Shown: positions 46,110 to 55,397 of the stretch, piece by piece
Position numbering within the stretch: the first letter of the stretch is position 1
Layout of the letters: every line of letters begins with the position of its first letter
Assembly (NCBI RefSeq): GCF_014534645.1
Contig: NZ_JACVQF010000168.1
Location: 62,001-126,000, forward strand
DNA from: Streptomyces griseicoloratus
Lineage (GTDB): Bacteria > Actinomycetota > Actinomycetes > Streptomycetales > Streptomycetaceae
Direction of reading: 5' to 3'
Length of the DNA: 64,000 nucleotides
The notes under the pieces: model-generated
Told to the model about the DNA's origin: nothing
Databases searched by the model: none
The model's input: only the letters and a program-made list of their open reading frames with translations
Position numbers and translations under genes: made by a program

Positions 46110-48257
46110 TCAGGCGTAGTACGGGTGCATGAAGTGCGTCTGGGCGTAGACGAAGCTGTTCGGTGAGGACTCCCAGCCCAGGAGGGCGCCGTTGAACATG
46201 GCGTCGGGCTTGGCCGTCCAGGTCCACAGGCGGACGACGCCGGTGGACGAGTCGCCGTACATGGCGCCGAGGTCGTCGCGGCCGTCGCCGTTGTAGTCGC
46301 CGGTCACCAGCTGCATCGACGAGATGTCGAGGCGGCCGCTCAGGGTGAGCTTCGGCGTGGGGCCGAAGGCGGTGCCCGTGGAGAGCAGGGTCTGGACCGT
46401 GTCCGTGCCGTCGGTGTGGTCGTACCAGAACATCAGGTCGTCGCGGCTGTCGCCGTCGAAGTCACCGGTGCGCGGGAGGGCGCGGTTCCAGTCGAACGTG
46501 GTGGCCGCCGGGCCCGTCCACCACGTCGCCGGGGTGGTGAAGACACCGGTCGGCGTGGTGGGGAAGACATACGTCTTGATGCTGTTGTCGCCCTGGCCGT
46601 AGAGCAGGCCCACCTCGTCGCGGCCGTCGCCGTTGAAGTCGCCGGTCACGAACTTGGAGCGGGAGGCCAGCCAGGTGCCCTTGGGGCCGGACCACTCGGA
46701 CGGGATGAGCCGCACGACGCCACCGTTGCCGTTCGACGTCAGCGTCCACAGCTTGGTGACGCCCGTGGTCCTGTCCACGTTCCAGATCGCCACGTCGTCG
46801 TGGCCGTCGCCGTTGAAGTCGCCGGCCAGCGGGGTCATGTAGCTCTCGTGGAAGGTGACGTGGTTCGGGACCACTTCCCACGCCTTGGCCGGCTCGCCGT
46901 AGGTGCCGTCCGCCTTGCCGAGCGCGATGAACAGCTTGACGCTGCTGTCGCCGTAGCCCTGGATCGCCATGAAGTCGGCGCGGCCGTCACCGTTGAAGTC
47001 GCCGGTGGCGCGCTTCATGTGCTCGTTGCCCCACTGGCCCACGGCCGAGGTGTACGTCTTCCTGTAGCCGCTGAGGCTGCCGTCCGGCTTGCCGGAGAAG
47101 GTGTACGTGGCGTCCGTGCCCTGTGGGAAGACGTACCAGGCCGACATGTCGCTGCGGCCGTCGTGGTCGAGGTCGCCGCGGACGGCGGTGTTGCTGGACC
47201 ACACGGCGGCACCGGAGGCGTCGCGGATGACGAAGTCGCCGGAGTCCAGGAGGGCCGCTCGGCCGCCGGCCGCGCCGGTGCCGGACTGCCACAGGGTCGT
47301 GGTGCCTGCGGCGTCGCGGACCACGAGATTGCCGTCCGCGCCGAAGTGGGCCGTCGCGCCCGCGTTGCCGGCCGTGCCCGTGGACCACAGGGCCTTGCCC
47401 GCGACGGACGTGACGACCAGGTTGCCGTCGGCGCGCATCGCCACCCGGGCGGAGGCCGACACCAGGACGTCGCCCGCCCGGAGCGTCTGGCCGGCCGCGA
47501 GGGCCGAGCCGAAGTGCATGCCGTCCGTGCGGGTCGCCACCGCGCCCGTACGCGTCTCGGACGAGCCGAAGCAGCCACCCTGCCAGGAACGGGTGTTGAT
47601 GCCGACCAGCTCGAAGCCGCCGCCGGACGTCTGGCGCAGGAGCGGGCCGCCGGTGTCGCCCGCGCAGATCGCGTCGTCGGCGGTGGCGCCCGAGAGGGAC
47701 AGGGCTCCGTTCGTGACGGCGTCCACGCCGAAGGTGGCGGCGTGCAGCTTGTCGGGGCGCCACTCGCTCTTCGTACGGCCGAAGCCCGCCGCCTTCAGGA
47801 CCTCGCCCGGGGCCACGGGCGTGGCGGCCAGCGGGACCGGGGGGACGCCGGTCGCGGGGGCGGTGAGGCGGGCCAGTACGAGGTCGGTGCCCTCGCGCGG
47901 CGCCAGCTCGGCGACCTCGCTGACATGGCCGCCGGTGCCCAGGAGGTCGTTGCGGCCGACGGTCGCCACCGTCTTCAGGGCGGGCTTGCCCGCGGCGACC
48001 GTGCCGCCGGCCACCGGGTCGGTGGCGAAGCACGCGGCGGCCGTGAGGACCCACTGCGCGTCGATGAGGGCGCCCGAGCAGGCTCGAGTCCGGTCGCCCT
48101 CACCGATGTGCAGGTTCACGGTGAACGCGTACGAGGTGTCGCCGACGGCGGCGCCGGCCACCGCGTTCGCGGGGATCGCGGTGCCGAGCAGACCGGCGGC
48201 GACGCCGGCGGTGACTATTCCCGTCATCCAGGCGGCACGAGGGGATCTTCCGGTCAC
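46110..48257 (-). CDS. Secreted trypsin-fold pseudoprotease with lectin-like and VCBS repeats
   Basis: This 715-residue exported protein starts at GTG 48257 with a signal peptide ending near ANAVA. The next 200 residues have a trypsin S1 fold, but the His motif reads LTAAAC (Ala75 for His) and the Ser motif GDTGGP (Thr202 for Ser); the Asp in GTDLVLARL remains. It should therefore not be a serine protease. A bulb-lectin-like segment follows, with repeats such as RADGNLVVTS and GADGNLVVRD. From about residue 390 there are FG-GAP/VCBS repeats of the form GDFNGDGRAD that bind calcium. It probably binds carbohydrate or protein at the cell surface. It is the last gene of the leftward run beginning at 54877. 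Confidence 0.87.
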   Translation of the reverse strand: MTGRSPRAAWMTGIVTAGVAAGLLGTAIPANAVAGAAVGDTSYAFTVNLHIGEGDRTRACSGALIDAQWVLTAAACFATDPVAGGTVAAGKPALKTVATVGRNDLLGTGGHVSEVAELAPREGTDLVLARLTAPATGVPPVPLAATPVAPGEVLKAAGFGRTKSEWRPDKLHAATFGVDAVTNGALSLSGATADDAICAGDTGGPLLRQTSGGGFELVGINTRSWQGGCFGSSETRTGAVATRTDGMHFGSALAAGQTLRAGDVLVSASARVAMRADGNLVVTSVAGKALWSTGTAGNAGATAHFGADGNLVVRDAAGTTTLWQSGTGAAGGRAALLDSGDFVIRDASGAAVWSSNTAVRGDLDHDGRSDMSAWYVFPQGTDATYTFSGKPDGSLSGYRKTYTSAVGQWGNEHMKRATGDFNGDGRADFMAIQGYGDSSVKLFIALGKADGTYGEPAKAWEVVPNHVTFHESYMTPLAGDFNGDGHDDVAIWNVDRTTGVTKLWTLTSNGNGGVVRLIPSEWSGPKGTWLASRSKFVTGDFNGDGRDEVGLLYGQGDNSIKTYVFPTTPTGVFTTPATWWTGPAATTFDWNRALPRTGDFDGDSRDDLMFWYDHTDGTDTVQTLLSTGTAFGPTPKLTLSGRLDISSMQLVTGDYNGDGRDDLGAMYGDSSTGVVRLWTWTAKPDAMFNGALLGWESSPNSFVYAQTHFMHPYYA

Positions 48258-48364
48258 AGAGGTTCCTGTTCTGTTCTGTCGGAAAGGGCGATCAGCGGCC
48301 CGAAGGGGCGCTCCGGGCCGCGGAGCTCCTCCATGGCGGGGCATGCCGGCTCCCGGCATGCCGG

Positions 48365-49408
48365 TCACTGGATCAGCTGGATATGAGGGTGGGTCGGGTC
48401 GGCCGGGCAGGCGTGGAGCTGGAGGTTGTAGCCGCCGACGATGTCGATCAAGGTGAAGTTGCCGTCCTCCGCGCCCGGATGACGCGGGGCCGGGGTCGTC
48501 CGGTCCTCCTCGGCGATCCAGGTCCCGCTGCCGCCGTCCCACTCCGAGGAGGCGATGGTGAGGAGCGGGACCTCCTCGGTGCCGCACTCGGGGCAGGAGC
48601 GGTCGACGGGGTCGGTGGGGTCCCAGCGGGTCCAGCCGCCGGTCTTCCAGCCGGGGGCGGTGGAGAGGTTGTTCAGGTAGAGCTCGCCCGGGTCGTACGC
48701 GTACGCGTTGTACCGCGCGGGGTCGATCGACTCCCAGCGGCTGAAATCGTCCAGCTGGTCCCGGAGTTCCTTGTCCAGCTCCCTGGGGTGGGGGTATTCG
48801 GTGACCTGCTCCGGTGAGAGCAGGCACGGCTCCGGGAGGTAGTGCGCGGACTGGACGACCGGCGGCTCGGGCGGCGCGTCGAGGACGTCGGTGACGCCGG
48901 CGGCGGAGCGCCAGAAGAGCACGGTCCGGGGGTGGGCGTACTCCGCGTGGTCGAAGGGGCACCACAGGACCTGGAGGAGGTCCGCGTCGGGCGGGCACGG
49001 GAAGGGAACGTCACGGGCGTACAGCTGGGCGACGGGGAGGAGGGGGATCGGGCCGTCGAACCACGGGCGGCCCGCCTTGATCCGCTCCCAGTTCTCCCGT
49101 TCCTCGGGGGTGGTCTCGGGTGCCCCGGGGTCGAGGCGCAGCCGCTCGGTCGCCGCGGCGAGATCGCGGCGGAGGGTCCGGACGTCGTCCGGGGAGTGGA
49201 CCACCGGCGACGCGTGCCGGTCGTGCGGCTCGTCGCAGTGCGGCCACGGCTCGTCGGCGGGCCACAGCAGCGGCCCGCCGACGGAGCTGTCGTGCACGGT
49301 CGGCGACCCCGGCCGCGGGTGCAGCCGGGTCGCCGTGCGCGCCAGCGGGGCGAGTTGAGGGAAGAGCGCGGTGACGTCGAACGGCCGCGGTGGGGTGGTG
49401 AAACTCAT
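48365..49408 (-). CDS. DUF1963 (YwqG-like) protein
   Basis: This 347-residue cytoplasmic protein has GGPLLWPADEPWPHC, the typical start of the DUF1963 fold, and later SCPECGT and HLQAD-free beta-rich segments ending LIDIVGGYNLQLHACP. ATG 49408 follows GGGAGCCTGC. It lies 30 bases after the secreted nuclease gene and 107 before the pseudoprotease gene on the same strand. DUF1963 proteins are found near toxin genes, so an immunity role is possible but unproved. Confidence 0.68.
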   Translation of the reverse strand: MSFTTPPRPFDVTALFPQLAPLARTATRLHPRPGSPTVHDSSVGGPLLWPADEPWPHCDEPHDRHASPVVHSPDDVRTLRRDLAAATERLRLDPGAPETTPEERENWERIKAGRPWFDGPIPLLPVAQLYARDVPFPCPPDADLLQVLWCPFDHAEYAHPRTVLFWRSAAGVTDVLDAPPEPPVVQSAHYLPEPCLLSPEQVTEYPHPRELDKELRDQLDDFSRWESIDPARYNAYAYDPGELYLNNLSTAPGWKTGGWTRWDPTDPVDRSCPECGTEEVPLLTIASSEWDGGSGTWIAEEDRTTPAPRHPGAEDGNFTLIDIVGGYNLQLHACPADPTHPHIQLIQ

Positions 49409-49438
49409 GCAGGCTCCCGTTGGCGCGAACTGGGCGGG

Positions 49439-51409
49439 TCAGTTACCCAGGTTGAGCAATCCGGTGTTCTGGTAGGTGTTGGTGACGTAGACGTTGGGGA
49501 ACAGTTCCTCGGTCGTACCGTTCGCCCGCTGGATCGTCCCACTCATCGTGACACCCGTCGGGATGGTGCTGCTCGCGTCCTTGTAGACGGGCGTCACCTG
49601 GTAGAAGACGGCGTCGTTCGCTCCGAAAGCGGCGATGGGGCCCTTGATCAGGTCCTGCGCCTTGGTCTCGAACGTCCGCATGCTGGGCGTGCCCGTGTTC
49701 ATCCCGGACTGCCAGCAGGGGACGAGGTTGTAGCGAGTGAGCGCACTCGTGCCCTGTCCGCCGAGGATGTTCGCGATGAGATGGCACCGGGCCAGCTGAT
49801 AGGTGACGTTGTTCGCCTTCTTGAACTCCTCCGCGTCCTTCATGCCGGTGACGGGGTCGCTGGTTCCGGTCCCCTTGCCGGTGTTCCGCCCCAGGCACGC
49901 CTGCGCCTGGGTCGGACGGTATCCGGGCCCGCTCGTGGGGTCGGTCTTGTTGACGAGCGGTACCGCCTCGGTGGTGTTCTTGAACCAGCCGTCGCCGTTG
50001 GGCAGCGAGCCGGCCGGCGGGGGGTCGTTCAGGCAGCTGGCCTGCGGTCCGGTGTCCGGCGTCGAGACCGTCAGCTCGAACTGGTCGGTGTCGATCACCC
50101 GCTGGTCCCTGAAGCCTTCGGCGAGCTGGGTGTCGGCGAACTGCTTCTCGGTGGGCGTGACGTGGGCCTGCACGCAGGGTGCGGAGGGGTCGAGGACATG
50201 GCCGTCGTTCAGGACGTAGGTGTCCCATTCGCCGTTGCCCAGGTTCGGGATCACCTCGACGCACTGGCTGCCGGCGGCGCCACCCTCCTTCGCCTCGCCG
50301 AACGGGAAGTCGCCGCAGCTGTCGGAGTCGACGAGATCCGGCTGGGCCGTGAAGCCCCCGCAGGTGGCGGCGGTGCGGGCGGCCACACCGCTCGTCGACC
50401 GGGTCAGGGGGCTGCCCTTCTTCCCCCAGCCGCCGTTGAGGCTCTTCTGCGCCCAGCCGTAGGCGGCCACGGCGCCACCCGGGTCGGACGCCGTCGCGCT
50501 CATCGGCACGACGGCCATGACGGAGGGGACGGCACAGCCCGCCACCGAAGTGCCGCCGACCGCGTCGTCGCACCTGATCTCACGCGCGTTCTTCCACGAC
50601 GCGTTCGGGTCGGTCGCCGTCGCGCCCGGGGACGTCACGTACATCGCGTAGGACGTGTAGAAGGACGCGGAGGAACCCGTCGTCTGGGGCGAGGAGTAGG
50701 TGACGGTTCCGGTCAGGGTCTGGCCGAGGGTGATGCTGCCGCCGTACCAGGGGGCGGTCTTGGTGGCCGTGCAGCCGGCGTCGCAGGACGCCCGGAACTT
50801 GGCGTTCAGGGAGGTGACATCGCCGGAGGCGCCCGTCATCGTGACGGTGACCTGCTCGCTCCAGGTCGTGGCGGTCGGGGACAGGTCGGCGCCGGTCGAG
50901 ACCGCCAGGACGCCGCGTCCGATCTCCAGACCCCTGCTGTCGCGGAGGATGTAGGTGACGTTGATGCCGCTCACGCAGTACGAGAAGCGCTCGTAGCTGT
51001 AGTTGCCGGGGCTGGTGATGTCGCAGCTGCCGGCGTCAGCGGCCGCGGTGGTGGAGGCGGCGGTGGGGGCGGCGGTGGCGGTGGCCGCGAAAGCGGTGCG
51101 GGTCTTCGCCTTCGCAGGGGCGGGGGTGACCGTCACACAGGACTCGACGGCACCCGCGCGGCGCTCCTTGGAGCCCGGCGCGGTGGCGGTGCATTCCTCA
51201 CCGGAGCCGGCCGCGAACTTGCTGGTCTCGGTGGTCTTGGCGCCGGGCGCTGCGGACTTGGTGGTGGGCGAGGCCTTCGCCTTCGCGGGCGGCTCGGCCG
51301 CCTGGCTCGTCGCGGCTGTCGTGACGACGAGGGTCAGGGCGGTGAGGACGGTCAGGACCGTCGAGCGGGCGCGTCTGCTTGTGGCGCGCCCGCCACGTAT
51401 TCCATGCAC
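49439..51409 (-). CDS. Secreted nuclease-like protein (DNA/RNA non-specific endonuclease type)
   Basis: This 656-residue protein has an N-terminal export signal ending near SQAAE, a long Ala/Thr-rich region, and a beta-rich middle. The C-terminal domain contains YQLARCHLIANILGGQG, with RxHLI and a following YNLVP segment. These match the His-Asn core of DNA/RNA non-specific endonucleases (NucA-like), although the usual RGH reads RCH here. The GTG at 51409 has AAAGG ten bases upstream. It is separated from the ALF-repeat protein gene by 84 bases and from DUF1963 by 30, so one transcript is likely. It probably attacks nucleic acid outside or in competing cells. Confidence 0.8.
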   Translation of the reverse strand: MHGIRGGRATSRRARSTVLTVLTALTLVVTTAATSQAAEPPAKAKASPTTKSAAPGAKTTETSKFAAGSGEECTATAPGSKERRAGAVESCVTVTPAPAKAKTRTAFAATATAAPTAASTTAAADAGSCDITSPGNYSYERFSYCVSGINVTYILRDSRGLEIGRGVLAVSTGADLSPTATTWSEQVTVTMTGASGDVTSLNAKFRASCDAGCTATKTAPWYGGSITLGQTLTGTVTYSSPQTTGSSASFYTSYAMYVTSPGATATDPNASWKNAREIRCDDAVGGTSVAGCAVPSVMAVVPMSATASDPGGAVAAYGWAQKSLNGGWGKKGSPLTRSTSGVAARTAATCGGFTAQPDLVDSDSCGDFPFGEAKEGGAAGSQCVEVIPNLGNGEWDTYVLNDGHVLDPSAPCVQAHVTPTEKQFADTQLAEGFRDQRVIDTDQFELTVSTPDTGPQASCLNDPPPAGSLPNGDGWFKNTTEAVPLVNKTDPTSGPGYRPTQAQACLGRNTGKGTGTSDPVTGMKDAEEFKKANNVTYQLARCHLIANILGGQGTSALTRYNLVPCWQSGMNTGTPSMRTFETKAQDLIKGPIAAFGANDAVFYQVTPVYKDASSTIPTGVTMSGTIQRANGTTEELFPNVYVTNTYQNTGLLNLGN

Positions 51410-51493
51410 GGGGGCAGAACCTTTCCGTGAGAGGAGTGAGGGGGCAGGGGGCGCCGCCCGATGGCGGCGCCCCGGGAGGGAGAACGGGCGGGA

Positions 51494-54400
51494 TCAGGCC
51501 GCCCAGTCGTAGAGGTCGCTGAGGCCCTTCGTGACGCTGGAGACCAGGTCCTCGCCGGTGTCCGTGATCTTGCTGACGACGGGCTTGACAATGCTGCCGC
51601 CGAGCGCCTTGTCGGCGGCGCCGACCCACTTGTAGGCGCCGAAGGAGACCAGGCTCAGGCCGGTGCCGACGGCGGACTCCCAGAAGGCGCCGCTGGTGAA
51701 GCCGTGTTCGATGCCCGTGAACAGGCTGCTGAGGGCACCCGCGCCCGCGGAGACGCCGGCGAAGAAGCCGGCCGCGGCGAGGGCCGGCGGGAAGACGATG
51801 GCGGCGAGGGCGCAGCCGGCCGCCAGGAACCCGGCGCCGATGCTGATCACGTTGGCGGCGTCCGCGTAGAACTGGGCGTCGTTCCACCACTCGTCGGCGT
51901 CGCCGTCCGCGGTGCCGTTCGGGTTGACCTGGTTGTTCTTGTCGCTGTTGGCCGGGTCCCGGTTGGCCTCGCGCTCCTCCTGTGCCTTGAGCGCGGCCTC
52001 CTTGGCCTTCGCGATCTCCTCGGCCCGCTTCTTGTCGGCGGCGATCTGCTTGGCCTGGGCGTACGCGGTGGCGGCGGCCTTCGCGTCGGCGGAGGCGGCG
52101 AGCTCGGAGGCGCGGGCCGCGGCGGCGGAGCGCTGGGCCGCGGCGGAGGAGGCGATGGCCGAGCGCGCCGAGTCGACGGCCCTGTTGGCCGAGTAGTTGG
52201 CGGAGCGGGCGGCGCTGCGGGCGGTGGCGGCGGCGTTCTTCGCCTTGGTGGCGGAGGCCTGGGCGGCGGCAGCCGACTTGTCGGCGGCGTCGGCGTTGTC
52301 TCGCGCCTGCTGGGCGTAGTCGTCGGCCTTGGCGGCGGAGTCGAGTGCCTTCTGCGCCCACTGCTGGGCCTCGGCGGCGGCCTTGCGGGCGTCGGCGGCG
52401 GCCTTCGAGGCGAGGGCCGCGTCCTCCTGCGCCTTCTCCGCGATCTTCGCGGCGGCGGCGATGGCACCGCGGACGGCGGCGACGTGGGTGGCGGTGTCGA
52501 AGTCGAGCTGGGCCGTGCGGAACTGGATCACGGAGATGAAGTTGCGCAGCATCCACTGCGGTCCCTCGAGCGCGACCTCCGCGTAGGCCTTGGTGAAGGC
52601 GCCCGCGGTGCTGATCAGCTCGCTGGCCCGGACCCGGTCGTCCTCCTGGATGGCCAGCGGGTAGGCATGGTCGAAGAAGTAGTTGAGGGACTCGGTGGTG
52701 TTCTGGTTGAGCGCATCGTTGGCGGCCTCGGTGACGGCGCTGCCCGCACCCTCGGCGATGATCTTGCTGATGGCGACGCGCAGGTCCTCGTTCGAGGCGC
52801 GCTTCATGCCGCCGGTGAGGAAGTCGCCGACGGCCTTGGAGTCGGTGCTCTCCAGTGCGGCAGCGGCGGCAGCGGCGACCTTCGGTCCGGCGATCGTCGC
52901 CACGTGGAGGGTGGTCTCGCGGTCGTCCTGCTCCTGGGCGAGGGCCCGGTCGAGGTCGATCCAGGCGTAGACGTCGTCGTCGGAGCCGGCGAGGGCGTGC
53001 TGGGCGGCCTGCCGGGTGTGGGCCCCGCGGGCGTCGATCAGGGCGACCGCGGCCTGCCGGCCCAGGGTCGCGGCGACCGACATGTCGCCGGAGTACAGGG
53101 CCTCTTCCGCCTTGGCGATGAGGTCCTTGGTCGCTTGGGCGGTGCGCTCCGCCATCAGCCGCTTCTCGCGGACGTCGGCGAGCTCGGCCTGTTCGATGGC
53201 GGCGAGCTGCCGGGCCTCCTCGATGGCCTGCTGCTTGTCCTGCTCCAGGGTCTGCGCCTCGGCGGCGCGGGCGTTCTTCTCCACCTCGATGGCGTCGCTG
53301 ACGGCCTGGGTGGCGGTGTTGGCGGCCTTCACGGCCTCCGCGGCGTGGGCGGTCGACTTGTTGGCGTAGTCGACGGCCTGACCCGCGTACTTCACCGCCT
53401 CCTCGGCGGCGGCCGCCGCCTTGTCGGCGTGGGCGGCGGCGGAGTTGGCGGCGTCGCGGGCGGTGCGGGCCGCCTTGGCGGCGGCGGTCGCCAGCGCCTG
53501 GGCGGCGGAGGCGGCGTTGGTGGCGCGGTTGGCGGCGCTGGTGGCGATGGCGGCCTGGCGCTTGGCCTCGGCGGCCTCCGCCTGGGCGGCACCGGCGGAG
53601 ACGGCGGCCTGGGCGGCGGCGGTCGCGGCGGCGGCCGAGTTGCGGGCGGCGGAGGCGGCGGCCAGGCCGGCGCTCGAGGCCGCGTCACCGGCGAGGGCCG
53701 CCTTGTCGGCAGCGGCGGCGGCGCTGCGGGCCTTGGAGGCGGCGTTGCGGGCGGCGACCGCGGCGTTCTTGGCGGCCTCGGCCTTGCCGGCGTCCTTGGA
53801 CGCGGCGATCGCGGCGTTGTAGGCGCGGGCGGCGGCGTTGCCGGCCTTCGCGGCGGCCTGGGCGGCGCCTGTGGCGGCCCAGGAGGCGCGGCGGGAGGCC
53901 TGCACGGCGGCGTTGGAGGCGTTGATGGCATTGCGGGCGGCGTCGGCCGCGCCCTTCGCCGCGCTCGCCGCCTTGCGGGCCGCGGCCCCCGACTTCTGCA
54001 CGTCGCTCTGGGCGGCGGCGGCCTCGGCGGCGGCCTTCTCGGCGGCCTCCTTGGCCTTGGCGGCGGCGGTCTCGGCGCGGGCCCCGGCCTCGACGGCCAG
54101 GTTCGTCTCGCGCTCGGCGCGCCTGCCCTCGCGCTCGACGACGGCCACCAGCTCCTCGATGGTCGCCGACTCCTGGTCGCGGGCGCGCGCGATGTGCTGG
54201 CCGGTCTCGATGAACCACTCGACGTCCTTCGCGGTGCCGCTGAGCGCGCGGTCCGCGTACTTCTGCACCTCCGGGCCGCCGGTCAGCAGCATGGTGGTGA
54301 CCTGGACCCGGGTGTCCTCCAGCCGCGCGTCGTACTGCTCGTCGCCGAGGAAGGTGATGAGGGCCTGCTCGGTGCCGGCGTCGAGGGCGGCGTTGGCCTC

Positions 54401-54877
54401 GCGCACCACGGCCTTGCCGCCGGTGGACGCGACGATGCTGGTGGCGACCTGGAGGTCCTCCCGGATGGCGGCGGCGAAGCCCCCCGAGAGGAAGGCGGCT
54501 ATCGCCGCGTCGCCGTTGTCCAGGGCGGCGACGGCCTCGCGGCGCAGGCCCTTGCCCGCGCGGTCCAGGCTGCGGACGATCGCGACCCGGTTGTCCTGCA
54601 CGGTCTGCTGCGGCAGCGTCTCGGCGAGGAAGGTCCGGACCTCGCTGTCGGTCCCGTAGAGGGCCGTGGTGGCGGCGGCCTTGACGCCCTTGCCGCCGGT
54701 CAGCCAGGCGCGGACGACCTTGGCGCGCTCGGTGTCCGGCAGCGGCACCGGGTCGGCGCCTGCCGTCTCCGCGGCCGCGGCGGTGGACGGCCGCAGGACC
54801 GTGGGGGTGGCGGCGACAGCGGTCGCGGCTGCGAGCGCGCCGAGGACGCGGCGTCTGCTCCAGAAAGCTGTCTGCAT
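51494..54877 (-). CDS. Tat-exported ALF-repeat coiled-coil protein
   Basis: This 1127-residue protein starts with a Tat-type signal (SRRRVLGALAAATAVAA). Residues 50-260 hold several ALF repeats of the form VRAWLTGGKGVKAAATTAL and FLAETLP. About 330 residues of alanine-rich coiled coil follow, then a second set of ALF repeats near 640-800, then a second coiled coil. The last 130 residues are hydrophobic (ISIGAGFLAAGCALAAIVFPPALAAAG split by glycine) without a recognisable toxin domain. ALF repeats are known from the N-terminal, delivery part of actinobacterial polymorphic toxins. It is followed by a separate secreted nuclease gene, as if delivery and toxin parts were encoded apart. Confidence 0.85.
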   Translation of the reverse strand: MQTAFWSRRRVLGALAAATAVAATPTVLRPSTAAAAETAGADPVPLPDTERAKVVRAWLTGGKGVKAAATTALYGTDSEVRTFLAETLPQQTVQDNRVAIVRSLDRAGKGLRREAVAALDNGDAAIAAFLSGGFAAAIREDLQVATSIVASTGGKAVVREANAALDAGTEQALITFLGDEQYDARLEDTRVQVTTMLLTGGPEVQKYADRALSGTAKDVEWFIETGQHIARARDQESATIEELVAVVEREGRRAERETNLAVEAGARAETAAAKAKEAAEKAAAEAAAAQSDVQKSGAAARKAASAAKGAADAARNAINASNAAVQASRRASWAATGAAQAAAKAGNAAARAYNAAIAASKDAGKAEAAKNAAVAARNAASKARSAAAAADKAALAGDAASSAGLAAASAARNSAAAATAAAQAAVSAGAAQAEAAEAKRQAAIATSAANRATNAASAAQALATAAAKAARTARDAANSAAAHADKAAAAAEEAVKYAGQAVDYANKSTAHAAEAVKAANTATQAVSDAIEVEKNARAAEAQTLEQDKQQAIEEARQLAAIEQAELADVREKRLMAERTAQATKDLIAKAEEALYSGDMSVAATLGRQAAVALIDARGAHTRQAAQHALAGSDDDVYAWIDLDRALAQEQDDRETTLHVATIAGPKVAAAAAAALESTDSKAVGDFLTGGMKRASNEDLRVAISKIIAEGAGSAVTEAANDALNQNTTESLNYFFDHAYPLAIQEDDRVRASELISTAGAFTKAYAEVALEGPQWMLRNFISVIQFRTAQLDFDTATHVAAVRGAIAAAAKIAEKAQEDAALASKAAADARKAAAEAQQWAQKALDSAAKADDYAQQARDNADAADKSAAAAQASATKAKNAAATARSAARSANYSANRAVDSARSAIASSAAAQRSAAAARASELAASADAKAAATAYAQAKQIAADKKRAEEIAKAKEAALKAQEEREANRDPANSDKNNQVNPNGTADGDADEWWNDAQFYADAANVISIGAGFLAAGCALAAIVFPPALAAAGFFAGVSAGAGALSSLFTGIEHGFTSGAFWESAVGTGLSLVSFGAYKWVGAADKALGGSIVKPVVSKITDTGEDLVSSVTKGLSDLYDWAA

Positions 54878-55397
54878 ACGGGGCTTGCCCTTCTACGAGT
54901 AATGCGGTGACGTGTCGGATTTCACGCCGTGACGGACGGCGGATCCGTGGATCGGCCGTCCGCCGCAATTCGTGAACAGTATCAACGTCGTAGGAATTCT
55001 GCGGACGTTGGACCTGCTGCGACTCCAACCGTGCACCGGTACATGGGGATTTGACGCTTCGGCACATTTTTTGCGAATCATGACGCCGACCCATACGGCC
55101 TTCTCCCTGCGTGACACAGGTCACGGAAGGCTTGCTTCCAATGTCCAGATATGGGCAGTTCACGGCGCTGGACGTGGGTGCGTCGCCGTGCTGGGATGCC
55201 AGGGCCGATGACGATCACCGGGTTCGAACAGTGCGTCGCGGAGGCGCGCCATTGGTGCGCAAGGGGGGCTTTCATTCCGCGTGTGCGGCTTCCCCTGTTC
55301 GCGACCGGTTTCGCGACCGGCTCCGCACCGGTTTCGCAACCGGTTTCGCGACCGGTGGTTTTCAAGTCCGGTCCGTGGCCAAGAAATTGGGGATGCC
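54878..55397. other. Divergent promoter region of ALF gene and secreted protein gene
   Basis: No gene is supported in these 520 bases. An inverted repeat GGACGGC/GCCGTCC at 54934-54961 sits in the ALF leader, an AT-rich run with six T near 55067 may be promoter DNA, and a tandem repeat lies at 55297-55354. Confidence 0.5.
55297..55354. repeat. 11-12 bp tandem repeats (GTTTCGCGACCG)
   Basis: Five consecutive units, GTTCGCGACCG, GTTTCGCGACCG, GCTCCGCACCG, GTTTCGCAACCG and GTTTCGCGACCG, end 43 bases before the start of the secreted protein gene. Confidence 0.8.

Noticed and set aside
51461-54910. Very long open frame on the plus strand opposite the ALF-repeat gene
   Set aside because: It consists of Gly, Val, Gly-Gly and Arg runs that are the antisense image of alanine-rich codons, with no domain and no ribosome site.
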